A stretch of 64,000 nucleotides of DNA from Amorphoplanes friuliensis DSM 7358 (GCF_000494755.1 NC_022657.1:5122001-5186000); one strand, 5' to 3'; shown: positions 15,023-25,926, counted from the first letter of the stretch. The notes: a model not told the origin generated them from the sequence alone. Numbers and translations: made by a program.

Positions 15023-15799
15023 ATCACCAAAAGAACAGCTCTTGTCGGTGGTGGTGCCTCCGGCATCGGCCGCGCGAGTGCCGAGCGCCTCGCGCTCGAC
15101 GGTCACCGGGTCGTGCTGACCGGCCGGAGTGCCGAGAAGCTCGCCGCCGCCGCGACCGGTCTCCGCCAGCGCACCGGCGCGCAGATCGACTTCCTGGCCG
15201 GCGACGTTGCCGATCCGGACTCCGCCGAGGCGATCATGCGTGAAGCCGCCGAGTGGTACGACGGCCCGGACGTGCTGGTGCTCAACGCCGGCGGCCCGCC
15301 GCCCGGACCGATCCTCGAGGTGGGTGACGACCAGTGGCGGGCGGCGTTCGAGCTGCTCGTGCTGGGACCGCTGCGGCTCGCCCGCCTGGCCCTGCCCGGC
15401 ATGGCCGAACGCGGCTTCGGGCGGGTCATCGTCATCACGTCGACCGCCGTGCGTCAGCCGCAGCCGGACCTGGCCGCCTCCGTCGTGCTGCGCGCGGCCA
15501 TGACCAGCGCCGCGAAGCTGCTCTCCCGCGAGTACGCGTCCGAGGGCGTCACCGTCAACTGCGTCGCCCCCGGGCCGACGGCCACCGACCGGCGCCACGA
15601 GATCCTCGCTGCGCGCGCCGACCGGCTCGGCAGCACCTTCGAGGAGCAGAACGCCGCCGATACGGCCACGGTCCCCGCGGGGCGGGCCGGGCAGCCCGAG
15701 GAGGTCGGCGCGGCGGTCGCCTTCCTCGCCTCGGCGGCCGCAAGCTACGTCAACGGGACCGTGCTCACGGTCGACGGTGGCAGAACGGAGACAATCTGA
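15023..15799 (+). CDS. Short-chain dehydrogenase/reductase-like protein, apparent ATC start
   Basis: A 258-residue Rossmann protein with the nucleotide-binding GGGASGIG near residue 8, NAGG near 90 and the C-terminal YVNGTVLTVDGG of SDRs. The frame is closed upstream by TAG at 15017, and the only codon with a proper ribosome site (GGAGG at 15012-15016) is ATC at 15023. A GTG at 15113 would delete the cofactor loop. The catalytic Tyr and Lys of classical SDRs align with Ser and Arg (SVVLRAA), so hydride chemistry may be altered. It is the first gene of the operon and overlaps the cupin start as TGATG. It might oxidise a diol or ketone of the aromatic substrate; that is inference. Confidence 0.85.
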   Translation: MTKRTALVGGGASGIGRASAERLALDGHRVVLTGRSAEKLAAAATGLRQRTGAQIDFLAGDVADPDSAEAIMREAAEWYDGPDVLVLNAGGPPPGPILEVGDDQWRAAFELLVLGPLRLARLALPGMAERGFGRVIVITSTAVRQPQPDLAASVVLRAAMTSAAKLLSREYASEGVTVNCVAPGPTATDRRHEILAARADRLGSTFEEQNAADTATVPAGRAGQPEEVGAAVAFLASAAASYVNGTVLTVDGGRTETI

Positions 15800-16302
15800 T
15801 GTCCGGATCCGGCGCAGACTTCAGCATGGCCGACTTCCTCGGCGCGATCACCGACACGGTCCGGCCCAGCACGGCCCGCCCGGTCGTGGTGCACGCCGCC
15901 GAGCTCGAACGGCTCCCCGCCGACCAGGTGCACAACCCCACCGAGCTGTCCATCGCCGGACGCCTGCCGACCACCACCTTCGAGATCTTCCGGCAGACGA
16001 TCCCCGCCGGTCTGAGCTCCGACATGCAGCGGCACTACCACGAGACCGTGCACTACGTGATCGCAGGCTTCGGCCACAGCGAGGTCGAGGACACCACCGA
16101 GAGCTGGTCGACGGGCGACTTCGTCTACACACCGCCGTGGACGTGGCACCGGCACTACAACGACTCCACCGAGGAGCCCGTCGAGTTCCTCACCATCGAG
16201 AACTCGCGGCTGCTCGGTGTCCTCGGCCTGGTCCGCCGGCAGAGCGCCGGACTGGCGACCGTCGCGGAGGCCCGGGCCCGATTCAAGGAGACACCGTCGT
16301 GA
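15799..16302 (+). CDS. Cupin-domain protein
   Basis: A 167-residue single-domain cupin. The first metal-binding motif is visible as RHYHETVHYVIAGFGHSEVE (about residues 74-93) and the second as TGDFVYTPPWTWHRHYN (about 103-119). It resembles cupins found beside aromatic ring-cleavage enzymes, some of which are dioxygenases and some of unknown role. The ATG overlaps the SDR stop (TGATG), and its own stop overlaps the hydrolase GTG start. It is intact, unlike the cupin at 13622-14085. The reaction is not assignable from sequence. Confidence 0.85.
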   Translation: MSGSGADFSMADFLGAITDTVRPSTARPVVVHAAELERLPADQVHNPTELSIAGRLPTTTFEIFRQTIPAGLSSDMQRHYHETVHYVIAGFGHSEVEDTTESWSTGDFVYTPPWTWHRHYNDSTEEPVEFLTIENSRLLGVLGLVRRQSAGLATVAEARARFKETPS

Positions 16303-17174
16303 GCAGCATTCCCGACCACATCAGCATCTGGGGCGAACTCGCCGACGTCGACCACGAGGTGCGCCACGTCGACGTCGGCGGCGTCCGCACCCGGGTCCTG
16401 CGAGCCGGTTCCGGCCCCGACCTCGTCCTCCTCCACGGTACGGGCGGACACCTGGAGGCGTACGCCCGCGACATCGGCGGACTGGCAGCGGACTTCCGGG
16501 TGACCGTGTACGACATGGTGGGCCACGGGTGGACGGATCTGCCCGACACCCCGTACACGATCGACGTGCTCGCGGACCACCTGCTGGCGCTGATGGACGC
16601 GCTGGGGATCGAGCGGGCCCATCTGTCGGGTGAGTCCCTCGGCGGCTGGGTCGCCGCCTGGACCGCCGCCTTCCATCCGGAGCGCGTGGACCGGCTCGTG
16701 CTCAACACCCCGGGCAACATCGCCAACAAGCCCGAGGTGATGCAGCGGCTGCGCGACAGCACGATGGCCGCCGTCCGCGATCCGAGCGAGGCGACCGTAC
16801 GCCCGCGGGTGGAGTTCCTGTTCCACCACAAGGAGATGGTCACCGACGAACTGGTGAACCTGCGCCGTGCCGTCTACAGCCGCCCGGGTTTCGTCCGGGC
16901 GATCACCAACACCCTGGTGCTCCAGGACCCGGAGGTCCGCAAGGACTTCGCCTGGAGCCCGGAGTGGGTCGGCAAGATCAGCACGACCACGCTGCTGCTC
17001 TGGACCGACCACGACCCGACCGGCGGGCTCGACGAGGCGGCGCTGCTGCTCGACTGGCTGCCCGACGCCCGCCTCCACGTCATCGAGGACGCCGGCCACT
17101 GGCCGCAGTGGGAGAAACCCGGCGAATACCTGCAGGTGCACCGCGACTTCCTTCTGAACGGGGAAACGGCATGA
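16299..17174 (+). CDS. Alpha/beta hydrolase, meta-cleavage product hydrolase-like (MhpC family)
   Basis: A 291-residue alpha/beta hydrolase. The oxyanion segment LLHGTGGH lies near residue 47, the nucleophile elbow GESLGGW near 110, an acid loop (LLLWTDHDPTGG) near 232, and the catalytic His in AGHWPQWEKP near 266. This matches C-C bond hydrolases that split ring-opened 2-hydroxy-6-oxo-dienoates into 2-hydroxypenta-2,4-dienoate and a carboxylic acid. It sits directly before an extradiol dioxygenase that would make such a substrate. The GTG start overlaps the cupin stop (GTGA), and the stop overlaps the next start (ATGA), so the operon is tightly coupled. Confidence 0.88.
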   Translation: MSSIPDHISIWGELADVDHEVRHVDVGGVRTRVLRAGSGPDLVLLHGTGGHLEAYARDIGGLAADFRVTVYDMVGHGWTDLPDTPYTIDVLADHLLALMDALGIERAHLSGESLGGWVAAWTAAFHPERVDRLVLNTPGNIANKPEVMQRLRDSTMAAVRDPSEATVRPRVEFLFHHKEMVTDELVNLRRAVYSRPGFVRAITNTLVLQDPEVRKDFAWSPEWVGKISTTTLLLWTDHDPTGGLDEAALLLDWLPDARLHVIEDAGHWPQWEKPGEYLQVHRDFLLNGETA

Positions 17175-18106
17175 GTGAGATCGTCGGCTTCGTCGGCATG
17201 TCCCACTCCCCCTTCGCCACGCTGCTGCCACCGGGATCCCCGGCCGAGCCCGGCGGCGCCTTCCTGGCCGACGCCGCTCGGGTCGCCGCGGCGGTCGCTG
17301 CGCTGGCGCCCGACGCCGTCGTCGTCATCGGCCCCGACCACTTCCACGCCAACTTCTACGACCAGATGCCGCCGTTCGTGCTCGGCGTCGAGGAGGCCGT
17401 CGGCTTCGGCGACTTCGGCAGCACCGCCGGTCCTCTCCCGGTCGCCGGGAAGCTCGCCTGGTCACTGCACGACAAGCTCTCGTCGGCGGGTTTCGACATT
17501 GCCCTCTCGTACGCCCTGACCGTCGACCACGGTGTGGTGCAGAGCTACGAGATGGCCACCGGTCGCACCGACATCCCCCTGGTGCCGCTCGTGGTCAACA
17601 CGGCCGCACCACCGCTGCCCCACCTGGAACGCTGCGTCGCGCTGGGCACCGCGCTGGGCGACGCCCTCCGGGCCGCTGACGACCCGAGCCGCGTCCTCGT
17701 CGTGGCCAGCGGCGGCCTGTCGCACTGGCTGCCCTCGAACGACCCCCGCGACCCGTCGGTGGTCGGCGAAAAACGCACCAACCTGATCCACGGCCGCCGC
17801 GACACCCGAGCCTTCGCCGCGGCCCGCGAACCGAAGGTCCGGGCGATGGGCGGCAACCCCGGCGCCCGTGTCAACGCCGTCTTCGACCGCTGGTTCCTGC
17901 AACAACTCCGCGGCACGGACCTCGAGCCCGTGACCAGCCTCGGCCACGAACGGCTGGAGGAGCAGGCGGGCAGCGGCGGCCACGAGATCCGGACCTGGCT
18001 GATCGGGCACGCGGCCGTGCGGAAGCCGCTGATCTGGGACAGCTACGAACCCGTACCGGAATGGATCACCGGCATGGGCATCGGCACGACCTTCCCGGTG
18101 GCCTGA
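17171..18106 (+). CDS. Class III (LigB-type) extradiol dioxygenase, MhpB-like
   Basis: A 311-residue ring-cleaving dioxygenase. Motifs of the LigB superfamily are FVGMSHSPF near the N-terminus, VVIGPDHFHANF near residue 55, the catalytic-region VDHGVVQSYE near 118, and ASGGLSHWLP near 179. The closest family by eye is 2,3-dihydroxyphenylpropionate 1,2-dioxygenase, an Fe(II) enzyme opening a catechol next to its hydroxyls. Together with the hydrolase and the distant mhpD-F-E genes it gives a complete meta-cleavage route. The exact catechol is unknown. Its last 64 bases overlap the 3' end of the LysR gene on the other strand. Confidence 0.9.
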   Translation: MSEIVGFVGMSHSPFATLLPPGSPAEPGGAFLADAARVAAAVAALAPDAVVVIGPDHFHANFYDQMPPFVLGVEEAVGFGDFGSTAGPLPVAGKLAWSLHDKLSSAGFDIALSYALTVDHGVVQSYEMATGRTDIPLVPLVVNTAAPPLPHLERCVALGTALGDALRAADDPSRVLVVASGGLSHWLPSNDPRDPSVVGEKRTNLIHGRRDTRAFAAAREPKVRAMGGNPGARVNAVFDRWFLQQLRGTDLEPVTSLGHERLEEQAGSGGHEIRTWLIGHAAVRKPLIWDSYEPVPEWITGMGIGTTFPVA

Positions 18107-18990
18107 TCGGGGGTCCGCAGGGCGGTGAGGACCGCGGCCAGCTCCGGGCGTGAGGTGGGCAGGCGCCGGACGGCGGCGGTGATCCGGCGGGTCACCGGCG
18201 GGTTGAGCGGCCGGGCCGCCACCCGGTACCGCGGGTCGACGGCCAGGCTGGGCAGCAGCGCGATCGAGCGGCCGCGTTCCACGTGCTGCAGGGCGATCAT
18301 GTAGTTGCTGAAGCGGCAGATCACCGTCGGTTCGAACCCGGACTCGCGGCACAGGCGGGTGGCCAGGTCGGACATGTACGAGTCGGCCACGTCGAAGGTC
18401 CAGTGCTGGTCGGCGCAGGCCTCGACGGCGACCGACTCGTGGGCGGTCAGCGGGTGGTCCGGCGGCAGGACCAGCACGATCGAGTCCTCGGCGATCGGGA
18501 CGAGGTCGATGGCCGGGTCGAGCTCGGTGCCCGCGAAGTCCGTGGTGGTGATGATGACGTCCACGTCGCCGCGGCGCAGGGCGGGCATGCTGTCGTGGGG
18601 TTCCAGCTCGAGCAGGACCACCGACAGGTCCGGGTGGCGCTCGGCCAGGCGGGCGACCGCGGGCTCGGCCAGGGCGTGCACCGCGCTCTGGAAAGCCGCG
18701 AGCGTGACCGTGCCGGCGGGTTCGTCGGCCAGCCCCCGCAGCTCGGCCTCGGCGGCGTCCATCGCGGCCAGGATCTCGCGGGCCCGGGCGGCCAGCAGGA
18801 CTCCGGCCGCCGTGAGCCGGACCCTTCTCCCGGTACGTTCGAGCAGCGCGGTCCGCGTCTCCCGTTCCAGCGTCGCGAGCTGCTGCGACACCGCGGACGG
18901 GCTGAGCCGGCCGCGCTGCGCCACCGCCCGGACCGTGCCGTGGGTCGCCAGATCGGCCAGCAGCCGCAGCCGCCACGGGTTGAGGGTCAC
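18043..18990 (-). CDS. LysR-type regulator, probable DgdR
   Basis: A 315-residue LysR protein with the N-terminal winged helix (VRAVAQRGRLSPSAVSQQLATLE, about residues 20-42) and a periplasmic-binding-like effector domain. It is divergent from the dialkylglycine decarboxylase gene with about 83 bases between the starts. The same head-to-head layout is known for dgdR-dgdA in Burkholderia cepacia, where DgdR responds to 2-methylalanine. The role is inferred from that synteny. The C-terminus reads through into the antisense of the dioxygenase gene for 64 bases. Confidence 0.85.
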   Translation of the reverse strand: MTLNPWRLRLLADLATHGTVRAVAQRGRLSPSAVSQQLATLERETRTALLERTGRRVRLTAAGVLLAARAREILAAMDAAEAELRGLADEPAGTVTLAAFQSAVHALAEPAVARLAERHPDLSVVLLELEPHDSMPALRRGDVDVIITTTDFAGTELDPAIDLVPIAEDSIVLVLPPDHPLTAHESVAVEACADQHWTFDVADSYMSDLATRLCRESGFEPTVICRFSNYMIALQHVERGRSIALLPSLAVDPRYRVAARPLNPPVTRRITAAVRRLPTSRPELAAVLTALRTPDQATGKVVPMPMPVIHSGTGS

Positions 18991-19064
18991 CCCTCGACTG
19001 TACGGCTACGCTTAACAGCAGCGGTGACAATGTGCGCTGGACGTGATGCTCGGTCGGTTCCTAG

Positions 19065-21214
<2,150 letters not shown>

Positions 21215-21232
<18 letters not shown>

Positions 21233-21595
21233 GCTGACGTCGACGATGCAGAAAAGGTTGCCCTCGGTGTCGGCCAGCACCACAAAATCGGGCTCGTCCG
21301 GATAGCTGTCCCAGTCGACGCGCTGCGCACCGAGCCCGACAAGCCGCGCGACCTCGGCCTCCTGCTCGGCCGCATCCGCCACGTGCAGATCCAGATGCAA
21401 CCGCGGCCGGGCCTCCGGCTCACTCTCACTGCGCTGCAGCGCGATGCTGATGCCCGACCCGTCCGCCGAGCTCAGCACGGTCCCCCACCCGCCGAGAACA
21501 CCCTCCCGCAGCCGATAACCCAGCGCGGCGCCCCAGAAAGCCGCCGCCCGTTCCACATCTGTCGCCCCCAGGGCGAGCACTCCCAAACGCAGCAC
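21215..21595 (-). CDS. VOC-fold (glyoxalase/bleomycin resistance-like) protein
   Basis: A 126-residue single-repeat pair of beta-alpha-beta-beta-beta folds: LGVLALGATDVERAAAFWGAALGYRL at the start, LHLDLHVAD near 67 and the metal-ligand region VVLADTEGNLFCIVD near 106. It follows mhpE by 31 bases on the same strand and may be the last gene of the mhpD-F-E operon. Family members include dioxygenases, isomerases and drug-binding proteins; no function can be chosen from sequence alone. Confidence 0.8.
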
Positions 21596-21626
21596 CCCGC
21601 CATCCTCACCACGGCGACGGGAAATC

Positions 21627-22637
21627 TCAACCGGTGGCAGCGAGGTCGAGGGCGATGTCGGTGAGCATGTCTTCCTGGCCGCCGACGAGGTGGCGGTGGC
21701 CGGCTTCGAGGAGGATGCGGCGCACGTCGACGCCGTAGCGGGACGAGGCGGCTTCGGCGTGGCGGAGGAAGGACGAGTAGACGCCGGCGTACCCGAGGGT
21801 GAGGGTTTCGCGGTCGACCCGGACCGGGCGGTCCTGGAGGGGGCGGACGAGGTCGTCGGCGGCGTCCTGCAGCGCGAAGAGGTCGCAGCCGTGCTCCCAG
21901 CCCTGGAGGTCCGCGACCGCGATGAACGGTTCGATCGGGCAGTTGCCGGCGCCGGCGCCGTGGCCCGCGAGGGAGGCGTCGACGCGGACCGCGCCCTCCT
22001 CCACGGCGACGACCGAGTTCGCGACCGACAGGGAGAGGTTTTCGTGGGCGTGGATGCCGATCTCGGTTCCCGGTTCGAGGATTTCCCGGTACGCCCGGAC
22101 GCGCTCGCGGACGCCGGTCATGGTCAGGCGCCCGCCGGAGTCGGTGACGTAGACGCAGTGCGCGCCGTACGACTCCATGAGTTCGGCCTGGGCCGCGAGG
22201 ACGTCGGGCGGGGCGAGGTGGCTCATCATGAGGAAGCCGCTGACGTCCATGCCGAGGTCGCGGGCGGTCGCGATGTGCTGCGCCGCGACGTCGGCCTCCG
22301 TGCAGTGGGTGGCCACCCGGACCGAACGCACACCGAGCCGGTACGCCTGTCGGAGTTCGGCGATCGTGCCGATGCCGGGGAGCAGCAGGGTGGTGAGGCG
22401 GGCCCGGGTGACCGCTCCGGCCGCGGCCTCGATCCACTCCCAGTCGGTGTTGCTGCCGGGGCCGTAGGTCAGGGAGCCGCCCGCGAGGCCGTCGCCGTGC
22501 GCGACCTCGATGGCGTCGACGCCGGCAGCGTCGAGGGCGGCGGCGATCCGCGCCACGTCCGCCGGGCTGATGCGGTGCCGGACGGCGTGCATCCCGTCCC
22601 GCAGGGTCACGTCCTGGACGAACAGTCGTGTGCTCAT
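21627..22637 (-). CDS. mhpE: 4-hydroxy-2-oxovalerate aldolase
   Basis: A 336-residue HMGL-like TIM barrel. [15 protein letters not shown] at residues 8-22 carries the metal-binding Asp of the family, and the metal-ligand motif [16 protein letters not shown] appears near 192. The C-terminal helices contain the [11 protein letters not shown] communication domain used by the partner dehydrogenase. It cleaves 4-hydroxy-2-oxopentanoate to pyruvate and acetaldehyde, which is channelled to MhpF. Its ATG overlaps the mhpF stop by four bases, consistent with a stable two-enzyme complex. Confidence 0.93.
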   Translation of the reverse strand: MSTRLFVQDVTLRDGMHAVRHRISPADVARIAAALDAAGVDAIEVAHGDGLAGGSLTYGPGSNTDWEWIEAAAGAVTRARLTTLLLPGIGTIAELRQAYRLGVRSVRVATHCTEADVAAQHIATARDLGMDVSGFLMMSHLAPPDVLAAQAELMESYGAHCVYVTDSGGRLTMTGVRERVRAYREILEPGTEIGIHAHENLSLSVANSVVAVEEGAVRVDASLAGHGAGAGNCPIEPFIAVADLQGWEHGCDLFALQDAADDLVRPLQDRPVRVDRETLTLGYAGVYSSFLRHAEAASSRYGVDVRRILLEAGHRHLVGGQEDMLTDIALDLAATG

Positions 22638-23554
22638 ACCCGTTCCGCCATCCGTAGTGCCGCCGAGGTCATGATGTCGAGGTTCCCCGCGTACGCGGGC
22701 AGGTAGTGCGCGGCCCCCTCGACCTCGAGGAAGACGGAGACCTGGTGGGTCGGCGGGATTCCGCTGCTGTCGGCCAGCAGTGTGGCGACGGGCTGGTCCG
22801 GGGGCACCGCGGTGATCTGCACGGGCTGTTTGAGCCGGTAGCCGGGCACGTACTCGGCCACGGACGCAACCATGCGCTCGATCGACTCGCGGACGGCGTC
22901 ATGCGTCGACGGTTCGCCGATGAGCGCGTGAACGGTGTCCCGCATGATCAGCGGAGGTTCGGCCGGGTTCAGCACGATGATCGCCTTGCCGCGCCGAGCG
23001 CCACCGACGGTCTCGATCGCGTGCGCGGTGGTCTCGGTGAACTCGTCGATGTTCGCGCGGGTGCCCGGCCCGGCCGAGCGGGACGCGATCGACGCGACGA
23101 TCTCCGCGTACGCGACGGGGGTGATCCGGGAGATCGCCGCGACGATCGGGATCGTGGCCTGCCCGCCGCAGGTCACCATGTTGACGTTGCCGGCGCCGAG
23201 GTGCTCCTCGAGATTGACCGCCGGCACCACGTAGGGCCCGATCGCGGCGGGTGTCAGATCGATCAGAGTCTTCCCGTACGGCGCCAGGCGCGCCGCGTTC
23301 GCCCGGTGCGCCGCCGCCGAGGTCGCGTCGAACACCACGGCGATGTCGGCGAAGCCCGGCAGGGCGATGAGCCCGTCGACACCCTTGGCCGTGGTCGGCA
23401 CACCGAGCCGGGCCGCCCGGGCGAGGCCGTCGGAGTCGGGGTCGATACCGACCATCGCGGCCATCTCCAGCACCGCCGACCGCCGCAGAACCTTGATCAT
23501 GAGGTCGGTGCCGATGTTGCCGGACCCGATGACCGCGACCTTCTTGCGGGTCAC
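22634..23554 (-). CDS. mhpF: Acetaldehyde dehydrogenase (acylating)
   Basis: A 306-residue NAD- and CoA-dependent enzyme. [21 protein letters not shown] at residues 3-23 is the cofactor fold, and [16 protein letters not shown] near 129 contains the catalytic cysteine. It converts acetaldehyde from the aldolase to acetyl-CoA, finishing the meta-cleavage pathway. It overlaps the hydratase stop and the aldolase start by four bases each. Length and motifs are those of the MhpF/BphJ family. Confidence 0.94.
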   Translation of the reverse strand: MTRKKVAVIGSGNIGTDLMIKVLRRSAVLEMAAMVGIDPDSDGLARAARLGVPTTAKGVDGLIALPGFADIAVVFDATSAAAHRANAARLAPYGKTLIDLTPAAIGPYVVPAVNLEEHLGAGNVNMVTCGGQATIPIVAAISRITPVAYAEIVASIASRSAGPGTRANIDEFTETTAHAIETVGGARRGKAIIVLNPAEPPLIMRDTVHALIGEPSTHDAVRESIERMVASVAEYVPGYRLKQPVQITAVPPDQPVATLLADSSGIPPTHQVSVFLEVEGAAHYLPAYAGNLDIMTSAALRMAERV

Positions 23555-24327
23555 GACAGCTCACCGACCGTCGCGGTGACGGTGCCGAAGCCGGTCATCG
23601 TCGCGGAGATCCGGGCGCCCGGCTCGAGCGGGACCATCGGGCCGAGCGCACCCGACAGCACCACCTGACCGGCGCGCAGGGGACGGCCGACCTCACGGGC
23701 GGTACGCGCGAGCCAGGCCAGGGCGGCCAGCGGGTCACCCAGGCAGGCGGCGCCGGTGCCCGTCGAGGCCACCTCACCGTTGACGGTCATCGACATCACG
23801 GCGTCCTTCGGCTCCGCGTCGTCGAGCGTGACGCGGTCGTCACCGAGCACAAAAAGACCGCTCGACGCGTTGTCGGCGATCGTGTCGGCGATGGTGATGT
23901 CCCAGTCCTCGATCCGGCTGTCGACGATCTCGAGCGCGGGCACGGCGTACGCGACTGCTGCGCGTACGCGTTCGGGGGTGAGGTCTTCGCTGTCGAGGTC
24001 CTCGCTGAGCACAAAGGCGATCTCCGCCTCCACCTTCGGCTGCAGCAGGCCGGCCAGGGGGATGGCGGCGTGCTCGCTGACGTCCATGTCGGCGAAGAGC
24101 ACACCGAAGTCCGGCTGGTCGACACCGAGCTGCCGCTGGACCGCCGCGGACGTCAGGCCGATCTTGTGCCCGACGATGCGCGCGCCGGCGGCGAGACGGG
24201 CTTCGGTGAGGACCTCCTGCACGGCGTACGCGTCGGTGGCGCCGATGAGATCGCGGACCGGGGCGCAGGGTTTCCCCGTGCGTGCCGCCTCTTGCAGCCG
24301 CGCGGCCGCTTCCAACTGTGGAATCAT
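23551..24327 (-). CDS. mhpD: 2-oxopent-4-enoate hydratase (2-keto-4-pentenoate hydratase)
   Basis: A 258-residue member of the FAH-related hydratase family. [23 protein letters not shown] (about residues 52-74), the metal-ligand pattern in [11 protein letters not shown] near 99, and [25 protein letters not shown] near 180 are visible. It adds water to 2-hydroxypenta-2,4-dienoate to give 4-hydroxy-2-oxopentanoate. It is the first gene of the mhpD-F-E operon. Its ATG lies 44 bases downstream of the second IclR-type palindrome (24371-24387). Confidence 0.93.
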   Translation of the reverse strand: MIPQLEAAARLQEAARTGKPCAPVRDLIGATDAYAVQEVLTEARLAAGARIVGHKIGLTSAAVQRQLGVDQPDFGVLFADMDVSEHAAIPLAGLLQPKVEAEIAFVLSEDLDSEDLTPERVRAAVAYAVPALEIVDSRIEDWDITIADTIADNASSGLFVLGDDRVTLDDAEPKDAVMSMTVNGEVASTGTGAACLGDPLAALAWLARTAREVGRPLRAGQVVLSGALGPMVPLEPGARISATMTGFGTVTATVGELS

Positions 24328-24345
24328 GCGCCCACCCTGACCGCC

Positions 24346-25107
24346 TCAGGCCTCCCGCGGCGAGCCGTTTGTTCCGCTGAGCGGAACAAGTGCCGCCGCG
24401 ATCCCCCGGGCCGCCGCCCGCACCGCCTCAGCGTGCTTGCGCGGCTGAAACCTGTTCACCGGCCCGGCGACGCTGACCGCGGCCACGAGAACCCCCGCCA
24501 CGATCGGCGCCCCGACACACACGATCCCGACCGCGGACTCCTCGAACTCGTACGCCACCCCGGCCGCCGCCACCTCACCCAGCTGATCAGCAAGAATCCC
24601 CGGCGCGGTGATGGTCCTCGGCGCCAGCCGCTCCAAAGGCCCCCGCAGAACGGCACTCCGAACGTCGCTGGGCGCGTACGCGAGAAGAGCCTTCCCGATC
24701 GCCGTGGCGTGCAACGGCATCCGCCCGCCCAGCCGCGACGGCGCGGCCGCCTGCCGATGACCACCGATCTTGAGCACGTAGACGACCTCGGTGCCTTCCC
24801 GCAGCCCGAGGTGCACGGTCTCGTGCGTCCGCTCGTACAGATCCTCGAGAAACGGCGTGGCCACCTCGACGAGACCCCGCTCGACGGAGGCGCGCAGGCC
24901 CAGTTCGAAAAGATGCCCCCCGAGATGGAAGCGCCCGTCGACCCGATCCAGCAGCCGCGCCGCCACCAGCTCACCACTCAGGCGATGCAGGGTGGCCTTG
25001 GCGAGACCGGTCCGCCGCTGCAACTCGGCAAAGCTGACACCCCGGTCCTCAGCCGTGAAGGCATCAAGAATCACCATCACCTTCCCGACCACGCCCATCG
25101 AAGCCAC
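24346..25107 (-). CDS. IclR-family transcriptional regulator (second copy)
   Basis: A 253-residue IclR protein with an N-terminal winged helix (VSFAELQRRTGLAKATLHR, about 24-42) and the effector domain (GKALLAY near 139, ESAVGIVCVGAPI near 197). It ends 19 bases before mhpD on the same strand, and its last codons contain the palindrome 24371-24387, so it should regulate mhpD-F-E. Alternative starts at 25107 (MASMG) and 25098 (MGVVG) are both possible. It is a paralogue of the IclR at 14165-14956, and the C-terminal VPLSGT is shared because the operator is embedded there. Confidence 0.9.
   Translation of the reverse strand: MASMGVVGKVMVILDAFTAEDRGVSFAELQRRTGLAKATLHRLSGELVAARLLDRVDGRFHLGGHLFELGLRASVERGLVEVATPFLEDLYERTHETVHLGLREGTEVVYVLKIGGHRQAAAPSRLGGRMPLHATAIGKALLAYAPSDVRSAVLRGPLERLAPRTITAPGILADQLGEVAAAGVAYEFEESAVGIVCVGAPIVAGVLVAAVSVAGPVNRFQPRKHAEAVRAAARGIAAALVPLSGTNGSPREA
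24371..24387. promoter_or_regulatory. IclR operator variant upstream of mhpD
   Basis: GTTCCGCTGAGCGGAAC is a perfect 17-bp palindrome that differs from the two copies near 14 kb only by a symmetric change at positions 3 and 15. It lies within the last codons of the second iclR gene and 44 bases before the mhpD start. The paired change suggests matching to a different IclR paralogue. Confidence 0.7.
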
Positions 25108-25479
25108 CGACCGAGTGTCCCCCGCATACGCCCAGAAATCTCCCGGCCGGGCCGATGGCGTGCCGCGTGACGGTGATCCGGGCGGACGCGCTCCTCTGCG
25201 ACGGTGGAATCGGGGAATCCAGAGACGTCAACCATGCGGGCCGCCACTACGGCGTCGACATAGGTATCCGCACCCGAGACAACCTGGTCGGACGAGGGGA
25301 TTTCCCGGAGCGCAGCGCCTGCCACCGATGACACCGAGTCATTCGAGATCGCCGATTCGAAACGGTGAGCAGTGACGGCTGGCAACAGGTGCGCATGGCG
25401 AACTCACCACCCGTGGCCCTTCCAGTCGATCTCCGTAGGTGGAAACGTCCTGGCAACCGACACGAGCTGAGGACACCCG
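25108..25479. other. Non-coding stretch, no feature recognised
   Basis: The 372 bases between the second iclR start and the small ORF show no ORF with a family signature, no palindrome like the IclR sites and no RNA motif I recognise. Short frames on both strands have no convincing ribosome site. It presumably holds the iclR promoter. Confidence 0.4.
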
Positions 25480-25644
25480 ATGAATGAGCTGCTAGTAGCC
25501 GGCCCAGCCCTCGCCGGCGGGTATCTGGCCCTGACCGGCACGGTTGCGCTCATCGCCTCGGCGCACCCGGATGAGAAGCGCCGCCGGGATGCGGCGCGCA
25601 TCCTCGACAGGCTGTTGCGGGTCCGGCAGCGTGACCGGCCGTGA
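25480..25644 (+). CDS. Small predicted membrane protein, 54 residues
   Basis: The ATG at 25480 follows a GAGG about ten bases upstream and opens a 55-codon frame. The product has one hydrophobic segment (PALAGGYLALTGTVALIAS, residues 9-27) followed by a basic tail rich in Arg and Asp. A strong hairpin begins 13 bases after the stop. I recall similar short one-helix proteins annotated as hypothetical in other actinomycetes, without a function. It stands next to the tRNA-like cluster, and the pair may be a relic of a mobile or plasmid-like segment; that is speculation. Confidence 0.45.
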   Translation: MNELLVAGPALAGGYLALTGTVALIASAHPDEKRRRDAARILDRLLRVRQRDRP

Positions 25645-25656
25645 GGAAATGGCGAA

Positions 25657-25683
25657 GCCCGGGGATATGGCCAATCCCCGGGC
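25657..25683 (+). terminator. Hairpin terminator after the small ORF
   Basis: A nine-base-pair perfect stem, GCCCGGGGA and TCCCCGGGC, separated by a nine-base loop, starts 13 bases after the stop at 25644. There is no clear U tract, as is common for actinobacterial terminators, and it may also work on the minus strand. Confidence 0.6.
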
Positions 25684-25729
25684 CTCTGTTTACCACTGAA
25701 TTGCACACACCAGCACGTTTAAGGGCCTG

Positions 25730-25774
25730 GATCATTCTTCATGACATCGGGTTTTGCCTTTAAACTACCGCCGC
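25730..25774 (-). other. tRNA-like 5' half (acceptor and D arm only)
   Basis: On the minus strand GCGGCGG is followed by TA and a D-arm-like hairpin (GTTT, loop AAAGGCA with the usual GG, AAAC). After that the anticodon region degenerates and I find no matching T arm or 3' acceptor strand downstream. GCGGCGG also pairs perfectly with the 3' acceptor strand of the element at 25782-25918, across a seven-base loop. I read it as a decayed or partial tRNA gene. Confidence 0.35.
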
Positions 25775-25781
25775 TCGAAGC

Positions 25782-25918
25782 GCGGCGGACCGGACTTGAA
25801 CCGGCATCCGCTGTCTCTGTCCGTACCCGGTCGATCCGGTGATCAGTGGTGAATGCTGACATTGGAGCGAGAGTCTGAGTCTGAGACCGGCTGCCTCTGC
25901 CAGTTGGGCTACCCCCGC
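25782..25918 (-). tRNA. Degenerate tRNA-like element with an expanded anticodon region
   Basis: The 5' part looks like a real tRNA (GCGGGGGTAGCCCAACTGG, then the second half of the D arm). The 3' part has a clear T arm (GCCGG, TTCAAGT, CCGGT) and a 3' strand CCGCCGC that pairs with GCGGGGG at six of seven positions. The total is 137 bases, about 60 more than normal. The extra lies in the anticodon region, where CCGGT and ACCGG could form a stem closing a loop of about 44 bases with a duplicated TCAGAC. It could be one disrupted gene, two truncated tRNAs joined, or a structured non-tRNA RNA. No CCA is encoded. Confidence 0.45.
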
Positions 25919-25926
25919 GTGGTTGA

